Positions 6,728-17,697 are shown, numbered from the stretch's first letter. The stretch: DNA of 64,000 nucleotides from Algoriphagus sp. NG3 (GCF_034119865.1 NZ_CP139421.1:4380501-4444500); one strand, 5' to 3'. Numbers and translations: made by a program. Notes: a model not told the origin generated them from the sequence alone.

Positions 6728-9616
6728 TTAAGCTTCTTCGCTGGCGTAATCTTCCACTGGAATACAGCTACAGATCAAATTTCTATCTCCAAAAGCAGAA
6801 TCAATTCTTCTTACACTTGGCCAGAATTTATTTGCTTTCACATATTCAAGAGGATAAACTGCTTTCTCTCTGGAATAAGGAAGATTCCAATCATCCGTCA
6901 AAACCATCATAGCTGTGTGCGGTGCATTTTTCAATACGTTTTCCACTTTGTCAGCTACGCCATCTTCGATTTCTTGGATCTCCGCACGTATAGAAAGTAG
7001 CGCATCGCAGAACTTATCCAATTCCGCCTTGGTCTCAGATTCAGTAGGCTCGATCATCAATGTACCTGCCACTGGAAAAGAAACTGTAGGTGCATGGTAT
7101 CCGTAGTCCATCAATCGCTTTGCGATATCTTCCACTTCCACACCTACTTCTTTGAAAGCTCTGCAATCCACGATCATCTCGTGAGCAGCTCTTCCTTGAG
7201 TTCCTGTATAAAGAATAGGGAAATGATCTTTCAATCTTTCCTTGATATAGTTCGCATTTAGGATTGCCTTCTTGGTAGCATTTGTCAATCCCTCTCCCCC
7301 CATCATAGCGATGTAAGCATAGGAAATAGGTAAAATACTCGCACTACCGTATGGAGCTGCCGAAATAGAAGAAACAGCTTGCTCTCCACCTGCTTTCACC
7401 ACTGGATTTCCTGGAAGAAATGGTGCCAAATGACTTGCAACGCAGATCGGGCCCATGCCAGGCCCCCCACCACCGTGAGGGATGCAGAATGTTTTGTGAA
7501 GATTCAGGTGACAAACGTCAGCCCCGATTCTCCCTGGGCTAGTCAAACCAACCTGAGCATTCATATTCGCTCCATCCATGTAAACCTGTCCACCATTCTC
7601 GTGAATGATTTCACAGATTTCCTGGATAGCCACCTCAAAAACACCATGTGTAGATGGGTAAGTCACCAAAAGTGCTGATAAATCATTGGAATGAGCTGTT
7701 GCTTTTGCTCTTAGATCATCGATATCGATATTCCCTTTTTCATCACATTTCACCAACACCACTTTCATTCCAGCCATAACAGCAGAAGCAGGGTTTGTAC
7801 CGTGAGCAGAAGTAGGGATCAAGGCTACATTTCTGTGGTGATCGCCTCTGCTTTGGTGATATGCTCGGATCACCATTAGTCCAGCAAACTCACCTTGCGC
7901 ACCGGAATTCGGCTGAAGAGAAGTGTCTGCGAAACCAGTAATCTCATTTAACCAGTGTCTCAAGTTTGCAAAAAGCTCTTGGTAACCAGCAGTCTGATCT
8001 GTAGGGGCAAATGGGTGCATCTGTCCAAACTCTGGCCAAGTCACGGGGATCATTTCCGCCGTAGCATTGAGTTTCATAGTACAAGACCCCAAAGAAATCA
8101 TGGAGTGAACCAATGACAAATCTTTGTTTTCCAGACGCTTGATGTAACGAAGCATCTCGTGCTCACTCTGGAAATCGTTGAATACAGGATGGGTCAAATA
8201 TTCCGACTTTCTCACTAACCCTTCTGGTAATTCCAATTCAATCTCAGAAGCCAAAGCAAAAAGATCTGGAGCTTCTACTCCTTTGGCTTTAGCGAAAACC
8301 TCTACTACTGAAGCAATGTCGGTCAATGTTTTAGCCTCATCAAAGGACAAGAAAACCGTATCGTAATCGTATCTGAAGTTCATTTTCGCAGAAAGTGCCA
8401 AAGACTGTATGGCATTTAGCGACTTAGACTCAATCTTTACTTTTATAGTATCGAAGTAATTTTCTGAAGGGACTTGGTAACCCAATTGTTCAAGTGCCTT
8501 TGCGGTGAGTTTCGCTAGACCATGGGTTCTAAGTGCAATATTTTTTAAGCCTTTTGGCCCATGATAGACTGCGTAGAAACTAGCCATCACTGCCAAAAGC
8601 ACCTGCGCTGTACAAATATTTGAAGTTGCTTTTTCTCTTTTAATATGTTGCTCACGTGTTTGCAAAGCCATTCTGTAGGCTTTGTTTCCTGCACGATCCT
8701 GAGAAACACCAATAATCCTACCTGGAATCTGACGCTTGTAAGCCTCTTTCGTAGCGAAGAAACCTGCATGCGGCCCGCCGTAGCCCATTGGTACACCAAA
8801 TCTCTGAGAAGAACCAACTACTACATCAGCCCCCATTTCACCTGGAGCAGTCAATAACGTCAGAGCCAAAAGATCAGCCGCAAAAGCTGTAGTTACATTG
8901 TTTTCCTTCGCAGCTGCCACAATTGCTGAATAATCACGTGCTTCACCATCGGCATCCGGATATTGGAATAAAACCCCGAATAGGTTCTCATCTGTCAAGT
9001 CCAGGGAATCAATTGAGCCAAAGACCAACTCGATTCCAACCGGTTCAGCTCTTGTGACCAAAACAGCTTTAGTCTGAGGGAATACTTTTTCATCGACAAA
9101 GAACTTTGTCGCATTCTTTTTTTCTCTCGGCTTTACAGCAAACAGCATGTTCATCGCTTCGGCAGCAGCGGTTCCCTCATCCAAGAGAGAAGCATTTGCC
9201 AGCTCCATACCTGTAAGCTCCATCACCACGGTCTGGAAATTGATCAAGGCTTCCAGTCTACCCTGGGCGATTTCCGCCTGGTACGGTGTATATGCCGTGT
9301 ACCATCCCGGGTTTTCAAGTACATTTCTCAAAATCACACCAGGAACCAGCGTGTCATAATACCCCAAGCCAATAAATGACTTGAACACTTTGTTTTTAGA
9401 AGCTAGCTTTTTAAAATCTTTCAAAAATTCCGACTCCAACTTTGCCGATGGCAGATCCAGCGGAGCATCCAATTGTATAGACTTCGGTACAGTTTGATTG
9501 ATTAATTCCTCTAAAGTTGATGCCCCGATTTTCTCCAGCATCGCTGTGATCTCTGCATCTGTCGGGCCGTTGTGTCTGCTCTCAAATTTGACAGCGTTAG
9601 AAAGATTGATCTTCAT
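6728..9616 (-). CDS. gcvP: Glycine dehydrogenase (decarboxylating), P-protein
   Basis: The pyridoxal-phosphate P-protein of the glycine cleavage system, which decarboxylates glycine and passes the aminomethyl group to the lipoylated H protein. The 962 residues match the single-chain (P1-P2 fused) form. The PLP lysine is K708 in [20 protein letters not shown]. Other conserved stretches are SRHNGP near the N-terminus and [12 protein letters not shown] mid-protein. The N-terminal half carries the pseudo-catalytic repeat. gcvT and gcvH are not adjacent, which is common in Bacteroidota. A TACCTTTG -7 element lies about 60 bases upstream of the start. I saw no glycine riboswitch in the leader. Confidence 0.97.
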   Translation of the reverse strand: MKINLSNAVKFESRHNGPTDAEITAMLEKIGASTLEELINQTVPKSIQLDAPLDLPSAKLESEFLKDFKKLASKNKVFKSFIGLGYYDTLVPGVILRNVLENPGWYTAYTPYQAEIAQGRLEALINFQTVVMELTGMELANASLLDEGTAAAEAMNMLFAVKPREKKNATKFFVDEKVFPQTKAVLVTRAEPVGIELVFGSIDSLDLTDENLFGVLFQYPDADGEARDYSAIVAAAKENNVTTAFAADLLALTLLTAPGEMGADVVVGSSQRFGVPMGYGGPHAGFFATKEAYKRQIPGRIIGVSQDRAGNKAYRMALQTREQHIKREKATSNICTAQVLLAVMASFYAVYHGPKGLKNIALRTHGLAKLTAKALEQLGYQVPSENYFDTIKVKIESKSLNAIQSLALSAKMNFRYDYDTVFLSFDEAKTLTDIASVVEVFAKAKGVEAPDLFALASEIELELPEGLVRKSEYLTHPVFNDFQSEHEMLRYIKRLENKDLSLVHSMISLGSCTMKLNATAEMIPVTWPEFGQMHPFAPTDQTAGYQELFANLRHWLNEITGFADTSLQPNSGAQGEFAGLMVIRAYHQSRGDHHRNVALIPTSAHGTNPASAVMAGMKVVLVKCDEKGNIDIDDLRAKATAHSNDLSALLVTYPSTHGVFEVAIQEICEIIHENGGQVYMDGANMNAQVGLTSPGRIGADVCHLNLHKTFCIPHGGGGPGMGPICVASHLAPFLPGNPVVKAGGEQAVSSISAAPYGSASILPISYAYIAMMGGEGLTNATKKAILNANYIKERLKDHFPILYTGTQGRAAHEMIVDCRAFKEVGVEVEDIAKRLMDYGYHAPTVSFPVAGTLMIEPTESETKAELDKFCDALLSIRAEIQEIEDGVADKVENVLKNAPHTAMMVLTDDWNLPYSREKAVYPLEYVKANKFWPSVRRIDSAFGDRNLICSCIPVEDYASEEA

Positions 9617-9674
9617 ATAAGAACGTTAAGACGATAAACTATTTGGGTTTGAAATTGGCTGATTTTTCAAGCTG

Positions 9675-9682
9675 CAAAGGTA
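9675..9682 (-). promoter_or_regulatory. gcvP -7 element
   Basis: TACCTTTG on the minus strand, a perfect TAnnTTTG, would give a leader of roughly 50 bases. The remaining gap to the divergent gene at 9894 shows no other strong signal. Confidence 0.6.
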
Positions 9683-9893
9683 CAATATATTGAAAGATAA
9701 AGCTTTCATGAGCCCCATTATTTCCCTTGAGTTAAGTCAAAAATTACAAGCGGTTTATTGAAGGGTTAAAAAATTCTCTAGTTTAGCGCCAGAATATGTA
9801 AAAGATTTCATTCTGGACTAGCTGACCTCCACATGCAAGGAGATATAAAGAGCCAATTTCAATCTGAAATCAAAAAAACCTAACTATAAACTG

Positions 9894-11390
9894 ATGAACA
9901 AAAGTCTGTTATTGACGGGCGCAATGGCCATAGGTCTTGCTCTGCCGTCCTTGGCGCAGCAACCAGCCCAGGTGAAGTATGCCAACACAATCACGGTCGA
10001 GGACCTAAAAGAACGCCTCACCTACCTAGCTTCCGATGAGATGAAAGGTAGAGACACAGGTTCTGAGGAGCAAAAAGTAGCTGCAAACTATCTTGCTGAT
10101 TTCTACAAAAAAATCGGTCTTTCTGGGCCAGTTGAAGGAAGCTACCTTCAGCCGGTGGAGCTAGTAAGCGCCTCATTCAAGGAAGTTAGCCTGAAAGTAG
10201 GCAAGCAAAAACTAGAAAACAATGAGGATTTTGTCTTCATCGGTGATGGCGACATGAAAAAAGCCTCCAAAACAGATTTGGTATTCCTGGGCCTAGTCTC
10301 TGATGAAAACCTGGCTAAAGTTGACGTAAAAGGCAAGCTGGTAGGAATTTGGGCGGTAGGTGTGAGATCCAACGATCTATTGACCAAAGTAATGGATGCC
10401 GGAGCGGCGGGTATTGTGATAGTGACGATGGAAGGGCAGGCAAACTTTGACAGAGTAGCCGGGCGCTACCAAAGCCTTGCTGGGAAAGGAAGGGTAGGTT
10501 TTGCAAAACCGGCGGAGCAAAAACCTGTATTTATGGTAAGCTCCGACAAAATGGCTGAACTATTCGATACCCCGATGGAAGAGCTGAAAGAAGCCGCAAA
10601 ATCAAATCCCCAATCAATCAAATCCCAAAAAGCCTCTTATCAAATCCAAAAAGAAGTAAAAGAAATAGAAAGCTCCAATGTAATGGGGTATCTGGAAGGA
10701 AGCGATAAAAAAGATGAACTCATCGTCGTGTCTTCCCACTACGATCACATAGGAGTAAGTAGCACCGGAGAAGTATTCAACGGCGCAGATGATGACGGCT
10801 CCGGGACTGTCTCCGTTACAGAAATCGCTGAAGCGTTTGCTCTTGCAGCCAAAGACGGGGTAAAACCAAGGAGATCAATACTATTCCTCAATGTGACCGG
10901 AGAAGAAAAAGGGCTTTTGGGATCAGAATACTACTCTGATCACCCGATCTTTCCCTTAGAAAACACAGTTGCTAATTTCAACATTGACATGGTGGGAAGG
11001 ATTGACTACGAATATCAAGATGCGGAAAACACAGACTTCGTGTATGTAATTGGCTCGGAAATGCTTTCCACAGACTTGAAAAAAATCCTGGAATACAACA
11101 ACATCACCTACTCTGACCTGATCTTGGATTACAGATACGACGCTGAAGATGACCCAAACAGATTCTATTACAGATCAGATCATTACAATTTTGCTAAGCA
11201 TAACATCCCAGTTGCTTTCTTCTTCAATGGAGTACATGATGACTACCACCAAGTGACGGATACGGTGGACAAAATTGAGTTTCCGCTTATGGAAAAAAGA
11301 GCAAAGCTGATTTTCTATACAGTTTGGGATGTAGCCAACAGGGAGAACAGACTTCGCGTAGACGGGTCAAATAACAGAACTGAAAGATAA
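9894..11390 (+). CDS. Exported M28 family metallopeptidase with PA domain
   Basis: A secreted or periplasmic aminopeptidase-type zinc enzyme of 498 aa. The signal peptide is residues 1-21 (cleavage near SLAQ). A PA-like insertion follows at about 95-250. The peptidase core carries the co-catalytic zinc ligands: H282 in SSHYDH, D300 in GADDDGSG, E337/E338 in TGEEKG (E337 the likely general base), D365 in NIDMVGR and H452 in DDYHQVTDT. All five are present, so the enzyme should be active. Substrate preference cannot be read from sequence. It is divergent from gcvP and ends with a strong terminator. Confidence 0.92.
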   Translation: MNKSLLLTGAMAIGLALPSLAQQPAQVKYANTITVEDLKERLTYLASDEMKGRDTGSEEQKVAANYLADFYKKIGLSGPVEGSYLQPVELVSASFKEVSLKVGKQKLENNEDFVFIGDGDMKKASKTDLVFLGLVSDENLAKVDVKGKLVGIWAVGVRSNDLLTKVMDAGAAGIVIVTMEGQANFDRVAGRYQSLAGKGRVGFAKPAEQKPVFMVSSDKMAELFDTPMEELKEAAKSNPQSIKSQKASYQIQKEVKEIESSNVMGYLEGSDKKDELIVVSSHYDHIGVSSTGEVFNGADDDGSGTVSVTEIAEAFALAAKDGVKPRRSILFLNVTGEEKGLLGSEYYSDHPIFPLENTVANFNIDMVGRIDYEYQDAENTDFVYVIGSEMLSTDLKKILEYNNITYSDLILDYRYDAEDDPNRFYYRSDHYNFAKHNIPVAFFFNGVHDDYHQVTDTVDKIEFPLMEKRAKLIFYTVWDVANRENRLRVDGSNNRTER

Positions 11391-11417
11391 AAGCCCCAAC
11401 TTTTTTAAGCACATTAG

Positions 11418-11452
11418 AAGGCTATTGGAGAGATCCGGTAGCCTTTTCTTTG
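11418..11452 (+). terminator. Terminator after the M28 peptidase
   Basis: AAGGCTATTGGA pairs with TCCGGTAGCCTT (12 bp including two G-U) around a GAGA tetraloop, followed by TTCTTTG. Confidence 0.85.
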
Positions 11453-11524
11453 TCATAACTACTATGAAAGGAGCGAAATCCAGATTTCATCCGCGTTTAT
11501 CAATCTTCAAATTTTATAAAACGA

Positions 11525-11532
11525 TATCTTTG
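11525..11532 (+). promoter_or_regulatory. pyrD -7 element
   Basis: TATCTTTG matches TAnnTTTG exactly and lies 25 bases before the GTG start of pyrD. Confidence 0.65.
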
Positions 11533-11557
11533 CATCTCCAACGCAAACCAACAGCCC

Positions 11558-12598
11558 GTGTATAAATCTATACTCAAGCCGCTCTTTTTCCTTAAAAAGC
11601 CAGAAGACGCCCACCATTTTACCGTAAACCTGACCAAATTGACATTCAACATACCCTTGGTAGGCGCTCTGGTAAAATCAAATTTCAAGGTAGAGGATAA
11701 GCGATTAGAGCGGGAGGTTTTTGGTCTGAAATTCAAAAACCCGGTAGGATTAGCTGCCGGCTTTGACAAAGACGCCAAAGTCATTGATGAAATGGCAATG
11801 TTAGGTTTCGGCTTCATAGAAATAGGCACCCTGACGCCAAAACCACAGGAGGGGAATCCCAAACCCCGTCTTTTCAGACTTCCTGAGGACGAATCCCTGA
11901 TCAACCGAATGGGCTTCAACAACGGTGGCGTGGAAGAAGCTGTCAAGCGTTTGAAAACACGTCAATCCTCCGTTTTGGTAGGCGGAAACATCGGCAAAAA
12001 CAAAGTGACCCCAAATGAAAATGCCGTCGAAGATTATTTAATCTGCCTAGAAGCACTGCATGAGTATGTGGATTATTTTGTGGTGAATGTAAGTTCGCCC
12101 AATACCCCAAATCTTCGTGATCTTCAGGAAAAAGAACCCCTGACAAAATTACTTCAGGCAGTCAAAAACGCTAATGACCTTAAGAGCAAACCTAAACCTA
12201 TCCTGCTGAAAATCGCTCCTGATCTCACAAACGGGCAACTGGATGATATTATAGAAATCGTGCAGGACACAAAAATAGACGGAGTCATAGCGACCAACAC
12301 CACAATAGACCGTTCACAATTGAGCACTTCCGCAGCAACAGTAAAAGATATCGGTGCCGGAGGAGTAAGCGGAAAAGTATTGGGCAAAAGAAGCACTGAG
12401 GTAATCCGGTATCTATCTGAGAAGTCCAATAAAGCCTTTCCTATCATTGGGGTGGGAGGAATCTTTTCAGCAGAAGATGCCATAGAAAAACTAGAGGCAG
12501 GAGCTAGCCTGATTCAGGTTTACTCAGGCATGATTTATGAGGGACCTGGGCTGATCAAAAAGATTAACCAAGGACTATTGGCTTATTTTTCATCGTAA
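11558..12598 (+). CDS. pyrD: Dihydroorotate dehydrogenase (quinone), class 2
   Basis: The fourth step of de novo pyrimidine synthesis: oxidises dihydroorotate to orotate with FMN and passes electrons to the quinone pool at the inner membrane. The N-terminal amphipathic helices ([20 protein letters not shown]) typical of the membrane-bound class are present. The FMN and substrate motifs are [12 protein letters not shown] (61-72), RMGFNNGGV (117-125), the catalytic serine in SSPNTPNLR (from 179), TNTTIDR and [12 protein letters not shown]. The length of 346 aa is normal. The start is GTG, chosen because it gives the complete family N-terminus and sits behind a good -7 element; no in-frame ATG fits. 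ftsK follows 53 bases later. Confidence 0.96.
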   Translation: MYKSILKPLFFLKKPEDAHHFTVNLTKLTFNIPLVGALVKSNFKVEDKRLEREVFGLKFKNPVGLAAGFDKDAKVIDEMAMLGFGFIEIGTLTPKPQEGNPKPRLFRLPEDESLINRMGFNNGGVEEAVKRLKTRQSSVLVGGNIGKNKVTPNENAVEDYLICLEALHEYVDYFVVNVSSPNTPNLRDLQEKEPLTKLLQAVKNANDLKSKPKPILLKIAPDLTNGQLDDIIEIVQDTKIDGVIATNTTIDRSQLSTSAATVKDIGAGGVSGKVLGKRSTEVIRYLSEKSNKAFPIIGVGGIFSAEDAIEKLEAGASLIQVYSGMIYEGPGLIKKINQGLLAYFSS

Positions 12599-12651
12599 TT
12601 TGTCAATCTAAAATCATTAATCTTAACTTAAATCGGATTTGAATCGAATAC

Positions 12652-15150
12652 ATGGCCACCAATTCACCTAGGACCAATACTTTTAGAAAAAAAGGAGAAC
12701 CCACCAAAAAGAAGGCAGCCGGCATTAAGGCTCCGAAGCTTTCTTTTGGAAAGATAAACACTGCCAAAATCAGCCTAACCCTAGGTATATTGTTGATGTC
12801 CACAGGGATGTTTCTCATTATCGCATTTATCAGTTACCTGCTCAATGGCCCTGCGGATCAGAGCTTGGTAATGAACAATCCAAATGCGGCCATACGGGAA
12901 ACTGCCAGGGAATCCACCAATTGGCTGGGATATGTCGGCGCACAGGCAAGCAATTGGCTGATATACCGATGGTTCGGAATTGCAGCTTTTTTGCTACCTC
13001 CATTTTTGTTCTTATTGGGATTCAAATGGGCTTTTAAGATCTCCTTGATCTCTCTTACGCGTTATACAGCCTTTGCCCTTTTCTTCACATTCTGGCTAGG
13101 CTTACTTACTGGCTATGTAGTGATTTTGATACAGGGATATTCCTATTGGAGCTTTCTTTCGGGTGGCTTCGGATATGAATTGGCCAAGCTCTCAGCAGAT
13201 TTCTTAAGTTGGGGCACCTTTATCCTCCTAGGGGGCTCCATGCTGATTTTCGTGATATTTTTCTTTGATATTGACAAGCTGGATTGGTTTAGCAGCAAAG
13301 CAACTGAAACAGATCTGGAAGATGATGAATCAGATGTAGCTCCTCAACCCCCTATTAAAAATCCTTTTAAAGACGAGCTGGAAATTGAAGAGGATGAAGA
13401 AATTGAAGACGACGGGAGCTCATGGACCATCAAAGACCAAGAAGGAAAAACTGCTGATCCCATAGACTTAAATCCGGTATCAAATACTCCTTCCAAGAAA
13501 GAGGAAATAGCTTTCGATATCCCCCAGCTGAATATCTTGGATCCTATAGTAGATCGGGAGGAAGAGAAAAAAATCGAAGAAAAAAACTTCTCTGTGGTGA
13601 AGGCAGCCGGAGAGGAAAAAACCGCCGAAGAAGTAGAGAATCTAGATGCCTATGACCCTACATTGGATCTGCCGCATTATAAATATCCTACGCTGGATCT
13701 ACTGAATGAATATGACGTTCAGAAAGTCACCGTTACCCGTCAGGAACTGGAGGATAATAAGAATAAGATTGTAGAGACACTCGAAAACTTCAAAATCGGC
13801 ATTCAAGAGATCAAAGCTACTATCGGGCCTACAGTCACCCTGTATGAGATAGTACCCGAACCAGGAGTGAAAATCTCTAAAATCAAGAATCTGGAAGATG
13901 ATATAGCCCTGAGCCTGGCCGCACTGGGAATACGGATTATTGCCCCTATCCCAGGCAAGGGAACCATAGGTATAGAAGTGCCTAACAAAAACCGAGAACT
14001 GGTCCCCGCACGGGCGGTACTGGGTACAGAAAAGTTTATGCGATCTGACAAGGATCTTCCTATAGCTTTGGGCAAAACTATTTCCAATGAGGTTTTTGTA
14101 GCGGATCTGGCAAAAATGCCTCACTTGCTTATGGCCGGTGCTACCGGGCAGGGTAAATCTGTGGGCTTGAATATGATCTTGGCCTCTTTGATTTACAAGA
14201 AGCACCCTTCTCAGTTGAAGTTTGTACTGGTAGATCCTAAGAAGGTAGAACTTACGCTATTCAATAAGATAGAAAGACATTTCCTTGCCAAACTCCCTGG
14301 CGCAGAAGAAGCAATAATCACCGATACCAAAAAGGTGATCTACACGCTGAATTCACTTTGTATCGAGATGGATAATCGATACAACTTGCTGAAAGATGCC
14401 GGAGCAAGAAATCTGAAAGAGTACAACGCAAAATTCATTGCACGCAAACTCAACCCTGACAAGGGGCATCATTTTATGCCATACATAGTTCTGGTGATTG
14501 ATGAGTTGGCGGATTTGATGATGACGGCAGGTAAGGAGATCGAAGGCCCTATAGCCCGACTTGCACAGCTAGCCCGAGCCATAGGTATCCACTTGGTAGT
14601 GGCTACCCAGCGGCCATCTGTAAATGTGATAACAGGTATTATCAAGGCAAATTTCCCTGCCAGATTATCGTTTCGAGTAACTTCCAAAATCGATAGCCGA
14701 ACCATCCTAGATGCCGGAGGGGCAGATCAATTGATAGGCATGGGAGACATGCTCCTGTCTCATGGATCAGAAGTGATCCGGATCCAATGTGCCTTCTTGG
14801 ACACTCCTGAGGTGGATGCTATCTGTGACTGGATAGGAGAGCAAAAAGGCTATTCCGACGCTTATTTACTCCCAGAATTTGAAGGGGAAGACGGTGACAA
14901 CTCCGCCAGTGACGTGGATTTTTCGGATTTAGACCCGCTTTTCAATGACGCGGCGAGATTACTTGTACTGCATCAGCAAGGAAGCACCTCCTTGATCCAG
15001 CGCAAACTAAAACTCGGCTATAACCGGGCTGGTAGAATCATTGATCAGCTGGAAGCGGCCGGTATTGTAGGTGCTTTTGAGGGGTCAAAAGCCAGGGAAG
15101 TGCTTATTCAGGATGAAGCCAGTTTGGAACGGTTATTGGAGAGCTTGTAA
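12652..15150 (+). CDS. ftsK: DNA translocase FtsK
   Basis: A septum-located DNA pump that clears chromosome ends and activates XerCD dimer resolution. The layout is: a basic N-terminus; four membrane segments at about residues 40-62, 97-130, 138-165 and 180-205; an acidic linker (225-330); a RecA-like motor with Walker A GATGQGKS (496-503) and Walker B VLVIDELADLM (D617); and a winged-helix gamma domain at about 760-832 (ARLLVLHQQGSTSLIQRKL) that would read KOPS-type signals. The 832 aa are typical of Bacteroidota FtsK, whose linker is shorter than in E. coli. A LolA-like gene follows after 32 bases and is probably co-transcribed. Confidence 0.96.
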   Translation: MATNSPRTNTFRKKGEPTKKKAAGIKAPKLSFGKINTAKISLTLGILLMSTGMFLIIAFISYLLNGPADQSLVMNNPNAAIRETARESTNWLGYVGAQASNWLIYRWFGIAAFLLPPFLFLLGFKWAFKISLISLTRYTAFALFFTFWLGLLTGYVVILIQGYSYWSFLSGGFGYELAKLSADFLSWGTFILLGGSMLIFVIFFFDIDKLDWFSSKATETDLEDDESDVAPQPPIKNPFKDELEIEEDEEIEDDGSSWTIKDQEGKTADPIDLNPVSNTPSKKEEIAFDIPQLNILDPIVDREEEKKIEEKNFSVVKAAGEEKTAEEVENLDAYDPTLDLPHYKYPTLDLLNEYDVQKVTVTRQELEDNKNKIVETLENFKIGIQEIKATIGPTVTLYEIVPEPGVKISKIKNLEDDIALSLAALGIRIIAPIPGKGTIGIEVPNKNRELVPARAVLGTEKFMRSDKDLPIALGKTISNEVFVADLAKMPHLLMAGATGQGKSVGLNMILASLIYKKHPSQLKFVLVDPKKVELTLFNKIERHFLAKLPGAEEAIITDTKKVIYTLNSLCIEMDNRYNLLKDAGARNLKEYNAKFIARKLNPDKGHHFMPYIVLVIDELADLMMTAGKEIEGPIARLAQLARAIGIHLVVATQRPSVNVITGIIKANFPARLSFRVTSKIDSRTILDAGGADQLIGMGDMLLSHGSEVIRIQCAFLDTPEVDAICDWIGEQKGYSDAYLLPEFEGEDGDNSASDVDFSDLDPLFNDAARLLVLHQQGSTSLIQRKLKLGYNRAGRIIDQLEAAGIVGAFEGSKAREVLIQDEASLERLLESL

Positions 15151-15182
15151 TAGCTGTTCAACAAGTTCAAACAGCCTAATTC

Positions 15183-15836
15183 ATGAAAAAAATCGCCCTA
15201 TTTTATACGTTTTTTCTTATTCTTTCCTGCTCTTTCCAAGCCACTGCCCAGAAGGATCCAAAAGCAAAAACTGTGTTGGATGCCATGAGCAAGAAATTCC
15301 AAGAAATGAATGGTTTCACTGCAAATTTCGACTTTACCTTTCAGGATGCATCAGGTACAAGTGACCGACAATCCGGTGAAATAGCGGTGAAAGGCGAAAA
15401 ATACCGTCTTAAACTCCCCGATCAGGAAATCTTCAATGATGGAAAGACAGTCTGGACTTTTATCCAATCTGATAATTACAAGGAAGTCACGATCAATGAT
15501 GCTTCACAAATGGAAGGAGAACTTACCCCTTCCAATATTTACAGGATCTATGAATCCGGCTACAGCTATAAGCTGATAGACGAAAGACAATTTCAAGGCA
15601 AAGCAGCTCAGGTAGTAGAACTACTGGCTGAAAAAAACAACGCACCCTTTGAGCAGGTGAAGCTGATGATAGACAAAAGCAACTCTAGCTTATTGGGATG
15701 GGAGATGTTTGACGGACAAGGTGGAGTGTTTTCTTACACCTTTCAAAACCTGAAACTTGACTCCTCTATTCCAGCCTCTCATTTCGTGTTTGACACCAAG
15801 CAATATCCAGGGATAGAGGTGATTGACTTGAGGTAG
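15183..15836 (+). CDS. lolA: LolA-like outer-membrane lipoprotein carrier
   Basis: A periplasmic carrier thought to move lipoproteins from the LolCDE exporter to the outer membrane. Signal peptide residues 1-22 (cleavage after ATAQ). The mature protein has the LolA signature arrangement: an N-terminal helix (KAKTVLDAMSKKFQEMNGFTANFDF), then successive beta strands (GEIAVKGEKYRLKLPDQEIFNDGKTVWTF) making a half-barrel. The 217-aa length fits. The position just behind ftsK is conserved in other bacteria (E. coli ftsK-lolA), which supports the assignment. Confidence 0.88.
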   Translation: MKKIALFYTFFLILSCSFQATAQKDPKAKTVLDAMSKKFQEMNGFTANFDFTFQDASGTSDRQSGEIAVKGEKYRLKLPDQEIFNDGKTVWTFIQSDNYKEVTINDASQMEGELTPSNIYRIYESGYSYKLIDERQFQGKAAQVVELLAEKNNAPFEQVKLMIDKSNSSLLGWEMFDGQGGVFSYTFQNLKLDSSIPASHFVFDTKQYPGIEVIDLR

Positions 15837-15953
15837 TTGAAAATATGGCAAACTCTATTTCTCCTCTTGGACCATGCAATGCATAGCTCAGTGATCCGGG
15901 ATTAATTGACGAGCATCTGATTGAGGAAATGAACTGTCTCAAAAAAAGCCTTT

Positions 15954-16820
15954 TCAGACGTTTTCCAGCGTTTCTATATCAAACTTCCTCATTTTCATAA
16001 AAGCCTGCACCACACGTTCTGATCGGGATGGATCACGCAACAGCTCAGGGAGAATTTCAGGTACTATCTGCCAGGAGACGCCAAACTTATCTTTCAGCCA
16101 TCCGCATTGGTCTTCTCGTCCGCCTTCTTTGAGTTTATCCCAGAAATAATCAATCTCATCCTGATTCCTGCATTCCACTACCAACGATAGCGCTTCATTA
16201 AAATCGAAATTATGAACCAAAGCACTGTCCATAGCGGCAAATAACGTACCACTCAATTCAAACTGCGCATGGTTGATTTTACCATCTTGACCATTCGCAT
16301 CGTCAGCTTCATACCTTGACACCAGGCGGATTTTGGACTCCCCAAAAATACCTGTGTAGAAATCAATTGCCTCTTCTGCTTTACCGAACTTGGTACCCGT
16401 AAACATCAATGCTGGAATAAATTTCTGATCCGAATACTCAGGCCTATCGATTGTAAGCTGCCAAGTAACTCCGAATTGATCTTGTACCCACCCATACTTA
16501 TTGCTCCAGGGATAGCTGTCGAGTGGCATCAGCGCCCTTCCATTTTCTGACAACCTATCCCAAACTACTTGTATTTCCATATCATCAGACAAGATGGTAT
16601 AAAAAGAAACTGCAGGAGTAAAACTGAATTTCGGCCCGCCATTCAGACACATAAACAACTGTCCTGAAGACCTGAAGGTGACCACTAAGGGATTCTCATC
16701 TACAATAGCTGAATCTGAGAAAACAGAACAATAGAACTTGGCTGCTTCCTTGGCATTGCCATCAAACCACAAACATGGAAATATTGGTTTGTTTAAGACT
16801 TTGTTATTTCTATTCTCCAT
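15954..16820 (-). CDS. Double VOC/PhnB-like domain protein
   Basis: Two tandem PhnB/3-demethylubiquinone-methyltransferase-like VOC domains. Domain 1 is at about residues 8-130 (FPCLWFDGNAKEAAKFYCSVF), domain 2 at 136-270 (IPALMFTGTKFGKAEEAIDFY). Both have the ending pattern W-(x)-KFGVSWQ or QFGVTWQL. The substrate is unknown; such proteins are often metal-binding or antibiotic/toxicant-modifying relatives. The start used is ATG at 16820-16818. An in-frame GTG at 16829 is possible but less likely. The start overlaps the stop of the upstream AHSA1 gene by 11 bases, so the two are translationally coupled. Confidence 0.85.
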   Translation of the reverse strand: MENRNNKVLNKPIFPCLWFDGNAKEAAKFYCSVFSDSAIVDENPLVVTFRSSGQLFMCLNGGPKFSFTPAVSFYTILSDDMEIQVVWDRLSENGRALMPLDSYPWSNKYGWVQDQFGVTWQLTIDRPEYSDQKFIPALMFTGTKFGKAEEAIDFYTGIFGESKIRLVSRYEADDANGQDGKINHAQFELSGTLFAAMDSALVHNFDFNEALSLVVECRNQDEIDYFWDKLKEGGREDQCGWLKDKFGVSWQIVPEILPELLRDPSRSERVVQAFMKMRKFDIETLENV

Positions 16821-17697
16821 CTCTCTCACAGATTTCTTTCAATTTATCCAATGCCTTTGGCCAGGCTTCTTTAAAATAATCATCAAATTCCATCGTAGAG
16901 TGCATATCTATCAATAGTAAAGTTGACTCTCCTTTTCCCTCAAAAGTGTATATCTCATGGGCTCCTTTCCATAGTTCCACTTCTTTGCCTTCGAAGATTT
17001 CAACCCCATCTCTAAGTTCTCCAAGATGCTCTACATCCACATACTTATTGGGGATCACCTTACGGACCTTACTCACTAGACCGTTTTGATTGCCCTCCTC
17101 TCCTTGTGACACAAACTTGATCTTGCTCCCTTCCTCCCAAGAACCAACATAAGTGGATCCTGGAGAAAACTCATCTGTCCATTCTTCATAGGTAGGCTTT
17201 TTAAGCATGGTTTCGAATACATGCTCTGGTGTGCCATGGATCAAAATCTCAAAATGTAAGCGCACCAAATTTGTCTCTGATTCAGCGTAGGTTTTAAAAT
17301 TGTCCAGAATAGCCTGCCATCCTTCTTTTTGTATTTCCACAGAATTTTCTGTCTCTGCATCAAAAATCTCAGTGATTTCCACACCAGCCGGCACTTCTTT
17401 GAAATGAACCTCCACTAATCGGCCATCTTCCAGTATGTAAGAGTAGAAAGATGGCTTTTGCACTTCCTGATAGACACCGCCGAAATCAAAGCCCACGCTC
17501 CCATCTTTCGCTTCCATTCTGAAGGTGAAGCTGCCTCCTGGCTGTAGGTCATTTTCTGCCTTGGACGTGTGCCAGTCTGTTGAGGCATTGTTCCAATTTT
17601 TGATATGTTCTGGTTGGGTGAAATATTCCCATACCGCTTCACTGGATGAATTGACAGTAGTTTGAACCGTAATTCTGGTTTTTTGAGTAGTTGTCAT
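16810..17697 (-). CDS. Tandem AHSA1/SRPBCC domain protein
   Basis: A 295-aa cytosolic protein made of two START-fold AHSA1-type domains. Domain 1 is at about residues 5-140 (TVNSSSEAVWEYFTQPEHIKNW); domain 2 is at about 146-290 (EILIHGTPEHVFETMLKKPTYEEW), which ends in the usual amphipathic helix. Single-domain versions are common; the in-frame duplication, next to a duplicated VOC protein, is unusual. The family binds small hydrophobic ligands; no substrate can be inferred. It forms an operon with the VOC gene, which begins before this gene ends. Confidence 0.85.
   Translation of the reverse strand: MTTTQKTRITVQTTVNSSSEAVWEYFTQPEHIKNWNNASTDWHTSKAENDLQPGGSFTFRMEAKDGSVGFDFGGVYQEVQKPSFYSYILEDGRLVEVHFKEVPAGVEITEIFDAETENSVEIQKEGWQAILDNFKTYAESETNLVRLHFEILIHGTPEHVFETMLKKPTYEEWTDEFSPGSTYVGSWEEGSKIKFVSQGEEGNQNGLVSKVRKVIPNKYVDVEHLGELRDGVEIFEGKEVELWKGAHEIYTFEGKGESTLLLIDMHSTMEFDDYFKEAWPKALDKLKEICERDGE

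Noticed and set aside
9617..9893. Glycine riboswitch upstream of gcvP
   Set aside because: No paired aptamer-like conserved core could be recognised; only an ordinary -7 element.
13699..14205. 168-codon frame antisense to ftsK
   Set aside because: Fully inside ftsK, which has clear motifs through this stretch; typical antisense shadow.
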